The notes under the pieces were generated by a model. That model was not told where the DNA came from, did not search any database, and was given only the letters and a program-made list of their open reading frames with translations. A stretch of DNA of 64,000 nucleotides from Mycolicibacterium aurum (GTDB lineage: Bacteria; Actinomycetota; Actinomycetes; Mycobacteriales; Mycobacteriaceae), in contig LT549889.1 in NCBI GenBank assembly GCA_900078775.1, forward strand, positions 1,736,001-1,800,000, written 5' to 3'. The position numbers and the translations under genes are program-made. Shown here in pieces: positions 44,699 to 54,626 of the stretch; positions within the stretch are counted from its first letter, which is position 1; each line of letters starts with the position of its first letter.

Positions 44699-45955
44699 AT
44701 GGGCGATATCGCCGGCCCCGAGCTGCCGCATACCAGCGCCGCACTCGCCGAACCCACCAGCCACGACCCGGATGCCAAGGGGCACTTCGGGCCCTACGGC
44801 GGACGACTGGTCCCCGAGGCGCTGATGGCCGTCATCGAGGAGGTCACCGCGGCCTACGAGAAGGCCCGCAGTGATCAGACCTTCCTCGACGAACTGGACC
44901 GGCTGCAGCGCCACTACAGCGGGCGCCCGTCGCCGCTGTACGAGGCGGAGCGGCTGACCGCGCACGTCGGCGGTGCGCGGATCTTCCTGAAGCGAGAAGA
45001 CCTCAACCACACCGGGTCCCACAAGATCAACAACGTGCTGGGACAGGCGCTGCTGGCCCGACAGATGGGCAAGACCCGGGTCATCGCCGAGACCGGCGCC
45101 GGTCAGCACGGGGTGGCCACCGCGACCGCGTGCGCGCTGCTCGGGCTGGAGTGCGTCATCTACATGGGTGCCGTGGACACCGCTCGCCAAGCGCTCAACG
45201 TGGCCCGGATGCGGTTGCTCGGCGCCACCGTGGTGTCGGTCGAATCCGGGTCCAAGACCCTCAAGGACGCCATCAACGAGACGTTCCGCGACTGGGTTGC
45301 CAACGCCGACAACACCTTTTACTGCTTCGGGACCGCGGCCGGACCGCATCCCTTCCCGTTGATGGTCCGCGATTTCCAGCGCATCATCGGCATGGAGGCC
45401 CGGGTACAGATCCGCGAGCAGGCCGGCCGACTGCCCGATGCCGTGGCCGCATGCGTCGGCGGCGGGTCCAATGCGATCGGCATCTTCCACGCCTTCATCG
45501 ACGACCCCGAGGTCCGCCTGGTCGGCTTCGAGGCCGCCGGTGACGGGGTGGAGACCGGACGGCACGCCGCGACCTTCACCGGCGGGTCGCCGGGGGCGTT
45601 CCAGGGTTCGTTCTCCTACCTGCTGCAGGACGAGGACGGGCAGACTCTCGAATCCCATTCCATCTCAGCCGGTCTGGACTACCCGGGCGTGGGCCCCGAG
45701 CATGCGCTGCTCAAGGACTCCGGCCGCGCCGAGTACCGGCCGATCACCGACACCGAAGCGATGGACGCGTTCCTGCTGCTGTGCCGCACCGAGGGCATCA
45801 TCCCGGCCATCGAGTCGGCGCACGCGGTGGCCGGCGGGGTGAAGCTGGCCACCGAACTCGGTCCCGGGGCGATCGTCGTGGTGAACCTGTCCGGCCGCGG
45901 CGACAAGGACGTGGAGACCGCCGGCAAGTGGTTCGGAATCATGGAGGACGCGTGA
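44699..45955 (+). CDS. trpB: Tryptophan synthase beta chain
   Basis: PLP enzyme joining indole and serine. With ATG 44699 the protein is 418 residues: [31 protein letters not shown] (Schiff-base K109), [27 protein letters not shown], and near the end [12 protein letters not shown]. An in-frame GTG at 44639 would overlap trpC by 22 bases and add 20 residues of poor conservation. The alpha subunit follows with a 4-base overlap. Confidence 0.95.
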   Translation: MGDIAGPELPHTSAALAEPTSHDPDAKGHFGPYGGRLVPEALMAVIEEVTAAYEKARSDQTFLDELDRLQRHYSGRPSPLYEAERLTAHVGGARIFLKREDLNHTGSHKINNVLGQALLARQMGKTRVIAETGAGQHGVATATACALLGLECVIYMGAVDTARQALNVARMRLLGATVVSVESGSKTLKDAINETFRDWVANADNTFYCFGTAAGPHPFPLMVRDFQRIIGMEARVQIREQAGRLPDAVAACVGGGSNAIGIFHAFIDDPEVRLVGFEAAGDGVETGRHAATFTGGSPGAFQGSFSYLLQDEDGQTLESHSISAGLDYPGVGPEHALLKDSGRAEYRPITDTEAMDAFLLLCRTEGIIPAIESAHAVAGGVKLATELGPGAIVVVNLSGRGDKDVETAGKWFGIMEDA

Positions 45956-46740
45956 GTCGGCTCTCGAAGGTCTTCGACAGCTGCCGGGCCGAGGGTCGCT
46001 CCGCGCTCATCGGGTACCTGCCGACCGGCTACCCCGATGTCCAGACCTCCATCTCGGCGATGACGGCGATGGTCGAGGCCGGCGCCGACATCATCGAGGT
46101 GGGCATCGCCTACTCCGACCCCGGCATGGACGGACCCACCATCGCCCGCGCCACCGAGGCCGCCCTGGCCGGTGGTGTGCGGGTGTACGACGCGCTGCGC
46201 GCGGTCGAGGCGATCAGCAACGCCGGCGGTAGCGCGGTGGTGATGAGCTACTGGAACCCGGTGCTGCGCAAGGGCGTCGACACCTTCGCCCGCGACCTGG
46301 CCGCGGCCGGCGGGCTCGGGCTGATCACCCCCGATCTGATCCCCGATGAGGCCGACGAGTGGTTGGAGGTCTCCGACCGGCACAACCTCGACCGGATCTT
46401 CCTGGTGGCCCCGTCCTCCACCCCGGAGCGGCTCGCCGCGACCGTGCAGGCCTCCCGCGGGTTCGTCTACGCGGCGTCCACGATGGGCGTGACCGGCGCC
46501 CGTGACGCGGTGTCCAACGCCGCGCCGGAACTGGTGAACCGGGTCCGGCAGATCTCCGACATCCCGGTCGGCGTCGGGCTCGGGGTGCGCTCGCGAGCGC
46601 AGGCCGCCGAGATCGGCGCCTACGCCGACGGGGTGATCGTCGGGTCCGCGCTGGTGTCCGCACTCGACGACGGTCTACCCGCGCTGCGGGCGCTGACCGC
46701 CGAACTGGCCGAAGGCGTTCGGCAGGCGGTACGCGCATGA
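45952..46740 (+). CDS. trpA: Tryptophan synthase alpha chain
   Basis: Splits indole-glycerol phosphate and channels indole to TrpB. The 262-residue TIM barrel has the catalytic E49 ([10 protein letters not shown]) and D60 ([11 protein letters not shown]) at exactly the numbering of characterised TrpA. It also has [31 protein letters not shown] and [14 protein letters not shown] 45952 overlaps trpB, and the stop overlaps the lgt ATG by 4. Confidence 0.95.
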   Translation: MSRLSKVFDSCRAEGRSALIGYLPTGYPDVQTSISAMTAMVEAGADIIEVGIAYSDPGMDGPTIARATEAALAGGVRVYDALRAVEAISNAGGSAVVMSYWNPVLRKGVDTFARDLAAAGGLGLITPDLIPDEADEWLEVSDRHNLDRIFLVAPSSTPERLAATVQASRGFVYAASTMGVTGARDAVSNAAPELVNRVRQISDIPVGVGLGVRSRAQAAEIGAYADGVIVGSALVSALDDGLPALRALTAELAEGVRQAVRA

Positions 46741-48839
46741 CGGTGACGACCCTGGCCTACATCCCGAGCCCCGCTCAGGGTGTCTGGTACCTCGGCCCCG
46801 TCCCGCTGCGCGCCTACGCGGTGTGCATCATCGTCGGCATCGTCGCCGCGCTCGTCATCGGCGATCGCCGGTGGGAGGCGCGCGGCGGTGAACGCGGCGT
46901 CATCTACGACATCGCCTTGTGGGCGGTGCCGTTCGGGCTCGTCGGTGGCCGGCTGTATCACGTCCTGACCGACTGGCCGACCTATTTCGGTGCCGGTGGC
47001 GCCGGACTCGGGGCGGCCTTCCGGATCTGGGACGGTGGTCTGGGCATCTGGGGCGCGGTGGCGCTCGGCGCCCTCGGCGCGTGGATCGCCTGCCGACGCC
47101 GCGGAATCCCGCTGCCCGCGTTCGGCGATGCGATCGCGCCGGGAATCATTCTGGCGCAGGCGATCGGCCGGCTCGGTAACTACTTCAACCAGGAACTCTA
47201 CGGTCGCGCCACGGATCTGCCGTGGGGGCTGGAAATCTACGAGCGGGTGGATGCCGCCGGGTTCCGCGACACCCTCAACGGGGTGTCCACCGGTGAGTTG
47301 CTGGCCGTGGTGCACCCGACGTTCCTGTACGAACTGCTGTGGAATCTGCTGATCTTCGCGCTGCTCATCTGGGCGGACCGCCGCTTCAAGCTCGGCCACG
47401 GCAAGGTGTTCGCGCTGTATGTGGCGGGGTACTGCCTGGGCCGGTTCTGGATCGAACTGATGCGCAGCGACACCGCGACGCTGATCGCCGGTATCCGGGT
47501 GAACTCGTTCACCGCGACGTTCGTGTTCATCGCCGCCGTCGTGTACATCATGGCCGCACCCAAGGGCCGCGAGGACCCGGCGTCCTTGCGGGGCAATGCT
47601 CTTGAAGAGGCCGAGGAGCCGGCCACCGAGGTGATCGCGGTGGGCGCGATGACCGGTGTCGTGGCAGCGGCCAAGGCCGCCGGTGACGTCGAGGATGAGG
47701 GCACCGCGAGTGCGCACGAGCCCGATACCGCCGTCGCGGAGGCCGCCGAGGAGGCGGACGAGGTCGAAGAGGGCGTCGCGGCCGAAGTGCTCGTGGTGGC
47801 CGAGGTCGACCAGGAGGCCGACCAGGAGGCCGATGGGTCGGCAGAAGCGGAGCTGGCCGACGAACTCGACGCCGAGGAGGAGGCCGCGGCCGAAGAGGCC
47901 GAGGCCGCGAAGTCGGTGGCGGGAGTGGAGCCCGAAGCCGAAGCGAGCACGCCGGTCACCGTCGAGGCCGAGATCGTCGTCGACGAGGAGTCGGCCGACG
48001 TCGAAGAGTCGGCGGCCGAGGCCGAGGCCGAGGATGAAGCCGAGGCGCTCGAGGCCGAGGCAGAGATCGAAGCTGAGGCCGAACCAGAGGCGGAGCTGGC
48101 CGACGCACTCGACGCCGAGGAGGAGGCCGCAGCCGAAGAGGCCGAGGCCGCGAAGTCGGTGGCGGGAGTGCAGCCCGAAGCCGAAGCGAGCACGCCGGTC
48201 ACCGTCGAGGCCGAGATCGTCGTCGACGAGGAGTCGGCCGACGTCGAAGAGTCGGCGGCCGAGGCCGAGGCCGAGGCCGAGGATGAAGCCGAGGCGCTCG
48301 AGGCCGAGGCAGAGATCGAAGCTGAGGCCGAACCAGAGGCGGAGCTGGCCGACGCACTCGACGCTGAAGATCAAGCCACCGAAGAAGCCGAACTCGAAGA
48401 GGCCGAAGCCGACGAGGCCGAAGCCGAAGAACTCGAGTCCGAAGCCGACCTCGCCGACGGAACCGGCGACAGCGACGCGCTGGCCGAAGACACCGAGGCA
48501 GAGGCAGAGGCAGAGGCGATCGTCGCCGAGGTGCTCGAGTCGGTCGATGCTGCCACCGCCGAAGCCGAAGCCGAAGACGTCGACGGTGATGAAGTCGAGG
48601 CCGAAGAGGCTACGGCTGAAGTGAGCGACGCCGAGACGTCCGCAGCCGAAGAAGGCGAACAAGCCGAAGAGCCCGCGATCGCAGAGCCCGCGGCTGGAGA
48701 GCCCGAAGCGCCCGAGGCCGAATCCGGTTCGGCCACTGAAGAGTCCGAGCCACCGGCTGCTCCGGAAGCGCCCGCTGCCGCCCCCGCTGTAGCCGGCAAG
48801 ACGTCTCGTCGTCCGCGGTGGTTCCGGCGTAAAGGCTGA
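46737..48839 (+). CDS. lgt: Prolipoprotein diacylglyceryl transferase with a large acidic repetitive tail
   Basis: Transfers diacylglycerol to the lipobox cysteine of prolipoproteins at the inner membrane. Residues 1-275 are a normal seven-helix Lgt with the signature GRLGNYFNQELYGR (144-157) and the PSPAQGVWYLGPVPLRAYA start. Residues about 276-690 are an unusual extension made almost only of Ala, Glu, Asp, Val and Ser, ending in a basic SRRPRWFRRKG. The tail contains two near-identical units, residues 371-451 and 452-534. Many mycobacterial Lgt carry an acidic tail; this one is long. It is expected on the cytoplasmic face. It ends the trp cluster with a 4-base overlap. Confidence 0.92.
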   Translation: MTVTTLAYIPSPAQGVWYLGPVPLRAYAVCIIVGIVAALVIGDRRWEARGGERGVIYDIALWAVPFGLVGGRLYHVLTDWPTYFGAGGAGLGAAFRIWDGGLGIWGAVALGALGAWIACRRRGIPLPAFGDAIAPGIILAQAIGRLGNYFNQELYGRATDLPWGLEIYERVDAAGFRDTLNGVSTGELLAVVHPTFLYELLWNLLIFALLIWADRRFKLGHGKVFALYVAGYCLGRFWIELMRSDTATLIAGIRVNSFTATFVFIAAVVYIMAAPKGREDPASLRGNALEEAEEPATEVIAVGAMTGVVAAAKAAGDVEDEGTASAHEPDTAVAEAAEEADEVEEGVAAEVLVVAEVDQEADQEADGSAEAELADELDAEEEAAAEEAEAAKSVAGVEPEAEASTPVTVEAEIVVDEESADVEESAAEAEAEDEAEALEAEAEIEAEAEPEAELADALDAEEEAAAEEAEAAKSVAGVQPEAEASTPVTVEAEIVVDEESADVEESAAEAEAEAEDEAEALEAEAEIEAEAEPEAELADALDAEDQATEEAELEEAEADEAEAEELESEADLADGTGDSDALAEDTEAEAEAEAIVAEVLESVDAATAEAEAEDVDGDEVEAEEATAEVSDAETSAAEEGEQAEEPAIAEPAAGEPEAPEAESGSATEESEPPAAPEAPAAAPAVAGKTSRRPRWFRRKG
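47847..48362 (+). repeat. Tandem 243/249-bp repeat inside lgt
   Basis: GCGGAGCTGGCCGAC begins at 47847, 48090 and 48339. The first unit is 243 bases, the second 249; the second has one extra GAGGCC-type two-codon insertion. The third is only a start before the sequence diverges. Base identity between units looks very high, with few substitutions, so the duplication is recent. Reading frame is kept. Confidence 0.85.
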
Positions 48840-48963
48840 CCAACCGAGCATTGCCACCGGCGGATCCAGGCTGCGCCGAACTTTGTTTCGGCGATATTTC
48901 CGCGGTGCTTCCACCGTGAGTACCGCTGCGCACCACCGCGCACTCCATCGTGGTGAGTAGGTG

Positions 48964-48969
48964 TTGACA
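48964..48969 (+). promoter_or_regulatory. Consensus -35 hexamer upstream of narK
   Basis: A perfect TTGACA lies 83 bases before the narK start, in the 212-base gap after lgt. At 17-19 bases downstream only weak -10 candidates occur (CAACGG to ACGGAT). GTTTC-N6-ATTTC just upstream (48890-48905) loosely resembles a GlnR-type half arrangement read in reverse. Both are weak signals. Confidence 0.35.
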
Positions 48970-49051
48970 AACACGACACCGCGGGGCAACGGATGCGGCA
49001 TTGCCGACACATAGCTTTCCTCTCAACCGTTTCCGCTGCTGGGAGGACCTC

Positions 49052-50485
49052 GTGCTCAAAACAAGCCGCAATCGAGACATCGCGCATTGGGATGCCGAAG
49101 ATGTCGATGCCTGGGAGGGCGCCGACGGCCAGACCCCCGGGAAGGTGATCGCCAAGCGCAACCTGCTCTGGTCGATCTTCGCCGAGCACGTCGGCTTCTC
49201 GGTGTGGTCCATCTGGTCGGTCATGGTGCTGTTCATGCCGCAGGACGTGTACGGCATCGACGCCGCGGGCAAGTTCTACCTGGTGGCCATGCCCACCCTG
49301 ATCGGCGCATTCATGCGCATCCCGTACACCATCGCCCCCGCTCGCTTCGGCGGCCGCAACTGGACCGTCGTCAGCGCGCTGCTGCTGCTCATCCCGATGG
49401 TGATGACGCTGTGGGTGATGGCTCAGCCGGGCGCCTCCTACACCACCTTCATGATCGTCGCCGCCTTCGCCGGCTTGGGCGGCGGCAACTTCGCTTCCTC
49501 GATGACCAACATCAACGCTTTCTACCCACAGCGGCTCAAGGGGTGGGCGCTGGGGCTCAACGCCGGTGGCGGCAACATCGGCGTACCGTTCATCCAGCTG
49601 ATCGGCCTGCTGGTGATCGCCACCGTCGGCAACACCGCGCCCTACATCGTGTGCGCCATCTACCTGGTGCTGGTCGGGCTGGCCGCGGTCGGCGCCGCGC
49701 TGTCGATGAACAACCTCGGCAACCAGCGCTCGAACCTCGGGGCCATGGCAGAAGCCCTGCGCTACAGCCACTCCTGGGTGATGAGCTTCCTGTACATCGG
49801 CACCTTCGGCTCGTTCATCGGCTTCTCCTTCGCCTTCGGTCAGGTGCTGCAGATCAACTTCCTGGCCGGCGGCGACACCCCCGCCCAGGCCTCGCTGCAC
49901 GCCGCCCAGATCGCGTTCCTGGGTCCGCTGCTCGGGTCGATCTCGCGGCCGTTCGGCGGCAAGCTGGCCGACCGCATCGGCGGCGGCAAGATCACCCTCT
50001 ACGTGTTCGTCGCGATGATCTTCTCCGCGGGCATCCTGGTCGCCGCCGGCGTGCTGGACGATTCGATGTCGGGTGCGCCCACCGGCGCCCAGATGGCCGC
50101 CTACGTGGCCGGATTCATCCTGCTGTTCATCCTGTCCGGGCTGGGCAACGGCTCGACCTACAAGATGATCCCGTCGATCTTCGAGGCCAAGGCACAAGGC
50201 CACGATGAGTGGAGCAAGGACGAGAAGGCCGCCTGGTCGCGCAGCATGTCCGGCGCCCTGATCGGTTTCGCCGGCGCCATCGGCGCGCTGGGTGGGGTGG
50301 CCATCAACATCGTGCTGCGGATGTCCTACGTCAGCGACGCGAAGTCGGCCACCAACGCGTTCTGGGTGTTCCTGGGCTTCTACGTGGTCTGCGCGTTCGT
50401 CACCTGGTTCGTCTTCCTGCGGATGGGCGCGGCCCGGCGGCCCGCCACCGAAGACCGGCTGCCCGAGCAGGCAGTCACCGCTTGA
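49052..50485 (+). CDS. narK: Nitrate/nitrite transporter, NarK/NasA family (MFS)
   Basis: A 477-residue major-facilitator protein with twelve predicted helices. Both nitrate signatures are present: AGLGGGNFASSMTNINAFYP in the first half, and FILSGLGNGSTYKMIPSIF in the second. GTG 49052 is chosen because GGGAGGA (49041-49047) precedes it; a longer in-frame reading exists. It lies directly before the assimilatory nitrate reductase, so uptake for nitrogen assimilation is the likely role rather than respiration. Confidence 0.93.
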   Translation: MLKTSRNRDIAHWDAEDVDAWEGADGQTPGKVIAKRNLLWSIFAEHVGFSVWSIWSVMVLFMPQDVYGIDAAGKFYLVAMPTLIGAFMRIPYTIAPARFGGRNWTVVSALLLLIPMVMTLWVMAQPGASYTTFMIVAAFAGLGGGNFASSMTNINAFYPQRLKGWALGLNAGGGNIGVPFIQLIGLLVIATVGNTAPYIVCAIYLVLVGLAAVGAALSMNNLGNQRSNLGAMAEALRYSHSWVMSFLYIGTFGSFIGFSFAFGQVLQINFLAGGDTPAQASLHAAQIAFLGPLLGSISRPFGGKLADRIGGGKITLYVFVAMIFSAGILVAAGVLDDSMSGAPTGAQMAAYVAGFILLFILSGLGNGSTYKMIPSIFEAKAQGHDEWSKDEKAAWSRSMSGALIGFAGAIGALGGVAINIVLRMSYVSDAKSATNAFWVFLGFYVVCAFVTWFVFLRMGAARRPATEDRLPEQAVTA

Positions 50486-50597
50486 CCTGCATCAACAACA
50501 CGGACAGGCTGCCCTCACAGCGAGCTCACCGCGGGGTGGGGCTCGTTGTGAGGCGCAGTTTTCGTCGCGCTAACGTCGCCTCAAAGGAACCGGAACA

Positions 50598-53500
50598 GTG
50601 CCCGCTGACGATGGTCGCATGACGCCTCCCGGCACCACCCGCACCGCCTGCTCCTACTGCGGAGTGGGCTGCGGCATGGAGGTGACCACCGCCCCGGATC
50701 CGGGTACCGGGCTGCCCGTCATCGCGAAGGTCGGCGGGGACAGGCTGCATCCCACCAATTTCGGCCGGTTGTGCACCAAGGGGGCCACCCACGCCGAGCT
50801 GATGGCCGCGACGGACAACCGGCTGGACACTGCCCTGGTCCGCGGGGCACGCGGCGAGCAGCCCGAACCGATGCCGGTGGACGAGGCCGTCGCCGAGGCC
50901 GGCCGCCGGCTGCGCGCCATCGTCGACACCCACGGACCCGATGCCGTCGCGCTGTACGTGTCGGGGCAGATGTCGCTGGAGGCCCAGTACCTGGCGACCA
51001 AACTGGCCAAGGGCTATCTGCGCACGGTGCACATCGAATCCAACTCCCGGCTGTGCATGGCCAGTGCGGGCACCGGATACAAGCAGTCCCTGGGCGCCGA
51101 CGGCCCACCGGGTTCCTACACCGACTTCGACTCCGCCGACCTGTTTTTCGTCATCGGCGCCAACATGGCCGACTGCCATCCCATCCTGTTCCTGCGAATG
51201 GCCGACCGGCTCAAGGCGGGCGCCAAACTCATCGTGGTGGACCCGCGCCGCACCGCCACCGCCGACCGGGCCGACCTGTACCTGGCGATCAACCCGGGCA
51301 CCGATCTGGCGCTGCTGAACGGGCTGCTGCATCTGCTGGTCGAGAACGGGGACATCGACGCCGAATTCATCGCCGCGCACACCGAGGGCTGGGAGGACAT
51401 GCCGGCGTTCCTGGCCGACTACCCGCCGGAACGGGTCGCCGAGATCACCGGCATCCCGGAGGCCGACATCCGCACCGCCGCGGCGATGATCGCCGAGTCG
51501 GGGGAGTGGATGACCTGCTGGACGATGGGCCTGAACCAGAGTACGCACGGCACCTGGAACACCAACGCGATCTGCAACCTGCACCTGGCCACCGGCGCCA
51601 TCTGCCGGCCCGGCAGCGGGCCGATGTCGCTCACCGGGCAGCCCAATGCCATGGGCGGGCGCGAAATGGGTTACATGGGGCCCGGATTGCCCGGCCAGCG
51701 GACGGTGCTCTCGGCGGAGGACCGGGCCTTCTGCGAAGAGCAGTGGGGTCTGGAACCGGGCACCATCCGACCCGACGTCGGCCCGGGCACCGTCGCGATG
51801 TTCGAGCAGGCCGCCGCCGGCGACATCAAGGCGTGCTGGATCATCTGCACCAATCCCGTTGCCAGCGTGCCGAATCGGGACACCGTCATCCGTGGCCTGG
51901 AGAACGCCGAACTGGTGATCACCCAGGACGCCTACCGCGACACCGCCACCAACCGGTACGCCGACATCATGCTGCCGGCCGCACTGTGGGCCGAGGCCGA
52001 CGCGGTGATGATCAACTCGGAGCGCAACCTGACCCTGCTACCGCAGTCCGTGCCGCCAGTCGGGGAGGCCCGGGCGGACTGGGAACTGATCTGCGGGGTC
52101 GCCGAATACCTGGGTTTCGGTGACGATTTCGCCTACAAGTCCAGCGCCGAGATCTTCGACGAGATCCGCCGGTTCGCCAATCCGCGCACCGGATACGACC
52201 TGCGTGGCGCCAGCTACGAACGGCTGCGTGAGGCGCCGCTGCAGTGGCCCTGCCCGCCCGGGGACGGGCGGGACCGCCATCCCATCAGGTACCTGAACGA
52301 CGGGGTGTCCCAGACCCTGCACCTCGACGAGCACGGGCGCCGGCCCCGGTTGGCGTTCGCCACCGGATCGCGGCGCGCCAAGTTCTTCGCCCGGCCGCAC
52401 ATGGACGCCCGTGAACTTCCCGACGACGAGTACCCGATGGTGCTCAACACCGGTCGCCTGCAGCATCAGTGGCACACCATGACCAAGACCGGGCGGGTGG
52501 ACAAACTCAACAAGCTCAACGGCGCCCCGTTCGTCGAGATCCACCCCGAAGACGCGGCGGCGCAGGGCATCACCGCACGGCACCGCGTCGAGCTCACCTC
52601 GAGGCGCGGTTCGGCGGTACTGCCGGTCGTCATCACCGACCGGGTACAGCCGGGCAACGTGTGGGCGCCGTTCCACTGGAACGACGAACACGGTGAGCGC
52701 CTCACGGTGAACGCCTTGACCAACGACGCCGTCGACGCCGACTCCCTGCAGCCCGAACTGAAGGTCTGCGCGGTCCGGCTGCGTCCCGTCGCACCCGAGC
52801 GGCCGGACCCGCTCGGACTGGGCGGCGCCGCACCGGAGTTCACCGATGACGAGCGGTTCTATCTGGCCGGGTTCTTCACCGGCCTGAAAACCCCGCCGAC
52901 GGGTGTGCCGGTGCTCCCGGCTTCGGCGCCGGTGCGCACCCAGGTCCGGCTGTGGGTCGACGGACTGCTCGCCGGAACGTATTCGCGGGCCATCCCCGAA
53001 CCCGCCGGAGAGACCGGTCCGATGGTGTTGTGGGCCTCCCAGACCGGCAACGCCGAGGAGTTCGCCGCCCAGCTCGCCGGGCGGTTGCCCGGCGCCCGGT
53101 TGGTGAGCATGAACGAGGCGGACCTGGCGGACGTCGCCGCCGCCGCGCAGGTCGTGTTCGTGACCAGTACCTTCGGTGACGGCGGGCCACCGGACAACGG
53201 CGCGGAGTTCTGGGAACGCCTCACCGCCCCGGACGCCCCCACCCTGGACGGGGTGCGGTACGCGGTGCTGGGCATCGGCGACAAGGCCTACGGCAACTTC
53301 TGCGGGCACGCCAAGTCACTGGACGCCCGGTTGGCCGACCTCGGCGCGAGCCGGACCCTGGACCGGGTGGACTGTGAGATCTACGACGAGGTCCCGATGG
53401 CCGCCTGGGCCGACGAACTGGTCGCCGGCCTGGGGACCACCGGCATCGCGGCGGCCGCACCGACGCCGGCCGCGCCGGCCCCGCTGACCCGCAATGCCCC

Positions 53501-54593
53501 GCTGCTCGCACCGGTGTGCCGCAACACCCGGCTGACCCCGCTGTCGGCCCGGAAGGAGGTGCGCCAGTTCGGTTTCGACATCTCCGAACACGTCGCCGAG
53601 CACGGGGCCGGATATTCGGTGGGAGACTCGCTCGGGGTGTTCGTCACCAACTCGGCGGAGTCGGTGACCGCCTGGCTGACCGCGACCGGGCTGTCCGGCA
53701 ACGAGATCATCGAGGTCGACGGCGCCGACACCGATCTGCGCAGCGCGCTCACCTGCTCCTACGACATCTGCCGGATCACCCCCAACCTGTTGAGCTTCGT
53801 CGCCGAGCACTGCCGTGAGGCCAAACAGTCAGGCAAGCGCCGGGACAACCTCGACCGCTGGCTGGACGGCCGCAACGGCCTCGACATCGTCGAGGAGTTC
53901 GCGGTGCGTGCCGATGCGGTGCAGTGGCAGGACGCCCTGGTGCGGCTGACCCCGCGGCAGTACTCGATCAGCTCCAGCCCGCTGGTCAGCCCCAACGAAG
54001 TTCAGCTGACGGTGTCCGTGGTGCGCTACCGCAGCGCCCGCGGCGCCAACCGGGGCGGGGTGGCCTCCACCCACCTGGCCGACCGGGCCGCCGCGGTACC
54101 GGTGTTCGTGCAGCGCTCACCCAATTTCCGGCCGCCCGCCGAATCGTCGACCCCGATGATCATGGTCGGCCCGGGAACCGGGATCGCGCCCTTCCGTGGC
54201 TTCCTGCAGGAACGCCGAGCGCTCGGGCACACCGGGCGCAACTGGCTGTTCTTCGGCGACCAGCACCGCGCCGAGAACTTCTACTACCGCGACGATCTGG
54301 AGCAGTGGGTGGCCGACGGGCTGCTCAACCATCTCGATCTGGCCTTCTCGAGGGACCAGGCCAGCCGGATCTACGTGCAGCACAAGATGCTTGACGCCGG
54401 CGCCGAGCTGTGGCGGTGGATGGAGGACGGAGCGCACTTCTACGTGTGCGGGGACGCCAGCCGGATGGCCGGCGACGTCGATGACACCCTGACGACCATC
54501 ATCCGCAAGCACGGGTCGATGTCGGCCGAGGCCGCCCACGACTACAAGAAGGAACTCGTGGCCACCAAACGCTACGTGCGCGACGTGTACTGA
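50598..54593 (+). CDS. nasN: Assimilatory nitrate reductase fused to a diflavin (CysJ-like) reductase
   Basis: A 1331-residue NADPH-dependent enzyme. Residues 1-770 are a molybdopterin oxidoreductase: [4Fe-4S] ligands C18, C21, C25, C59 (ACSYCGVGCGM, GRLCTKG), ESNSRLCMASA, TGAICRPGSGPMSLTGQPNA, and a molydopterin-binding C-terminal domain (MVLNTGRLQHQWHTMTKT). Residues about 808-950 are a flavodoxin (VLWASQTGNAEEFA, STFGDGGPPDN). Residues about 975-1190 bind FAD (TPRQYSISSSP), and 1190-1331 bind NADPH (GPGTGIAPFRGF, FGDQHRAENFYY, RYVRDVY). Mycobacteria are known to use such a fusion to reduce nitrate to nitrite for assimilation. GTG 50598 or ATG 50619 starts it; AAAGGAACCGG favours the first. 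Confidence 0.93.
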   Translation: MPADDGRMTPPGTTRTACSYCGVGCGMEVTTAPDPGTGLPVIAKVGGDRLHPTNFGRLCTKGATHAELMAATDNRLDTALVRGARGEQPEPMPVDEAVAEAGRRLRAIVDTHGPDAVALYVSGQMSLEAQYLATKLAKGYLRTVHIESNSRLCMASAGTGYKQSLGADGPPGSYTDFDSADLFFVIGANMADCHPILFLRMADRLKAGAKLIVVDPRRTATADRADLYLAINPGTDLALLNGLLHLLVENGDIDAEFIAAHTEGWEDMPAFLADYPPERVAEITGIPEADIRTAAAMIAESGEWMTCWTMGLNQSTHGTWNTNAICNLHLATGAICRPGSGPMSLTGQPNAMGGREMGYMGPGLPGQRTVLSAEDRAFCEEQWGLEPGTIRPDVGPGTVAMFEQAAAGDIKACWIICTNPVASVPNRDTVIRGLENAELVITQDAYRDTATNRYADIMLPAALWAEADAVMINSERNLTLLPQSVPPVGEARADWELICGVAEYLGFGDDFAYKSSAEIFDEIRRFANPRTGYDLRGASYERLREAPLQWPCPPGDGRDRHPIRYLNDGVSQTLHLDEHGRRPRLAFATGSRRAKFFARPHMDARELPDDEYPMVLNTGRLQHQWHTMTKTGRVDKLNKLNGAPFVEIHPEDAAAQGITARHRVELTSRRGSAVLPVVITDRVQPGNVWAPFHWNDEHGERLTVNALTNDAVDADSLQPELKVCAVRLRPVAPERPDPLGLGGAAPEFTDDERFYLAGFFTGLKTPPTGVPVLPASAPVRTQVRLWVDGLLAGTYSRAIPEPAGETGPMVLWASQTGNAEEFAAQLAGRLPGARLVSMNEADLADVAAAAQVVFVTSTFGDGGPPDNGAEFWERLTAPDAPTLDGVRYAVLGIGDKAYGNFCGHAKSLDARLADLGASRTLDRVDCEIYDEVPMAAWADELVAGLGTTGIAAAAPTPAAPAPLTRNAPLLAPVCRNTRLTPLSARKEVRQFGFDISEHVAEHGAGYSVGDSLGVFVTNSAESVTAWLTATGLSGNEIIEVDGADTDLRSALTCSYDICRITPNLLSFVAEHCREAKQSGKRRDNLDRWLDGRNGLDIVEEFAVRADAVQWQDALVRLTPRQYSISSSPLVSPNEVQLTVSVVRYRSARGANRGGVASTHLADRAAAVPVFVQRSPNFRPPAESSTPMIMVGPGTGIAPFRGFLQERRALGHTGRNWLFFGDQHRAENFYYRDDLEQWVADGLLNHLDLAFSRDQASRIYVQHKMLDAGAELWRWMEDGAHFYVCGDASRMAGDVDDTLTTIIRKHGSMSAEAAHDYKKELVATKRYVRDVY

Positions 54594-54626
54594 GCCGACC
54601 TGCAGGCGGCCGAGCACAATGGAACG

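Noticed and set aside
48371..50203. 610-codon minus-strand frame across lgt and narK
   Set aside because: It spans two real plus-strand genes and the intergenic region, with a low-complexity His/Gln/Ser pattern and no domain.
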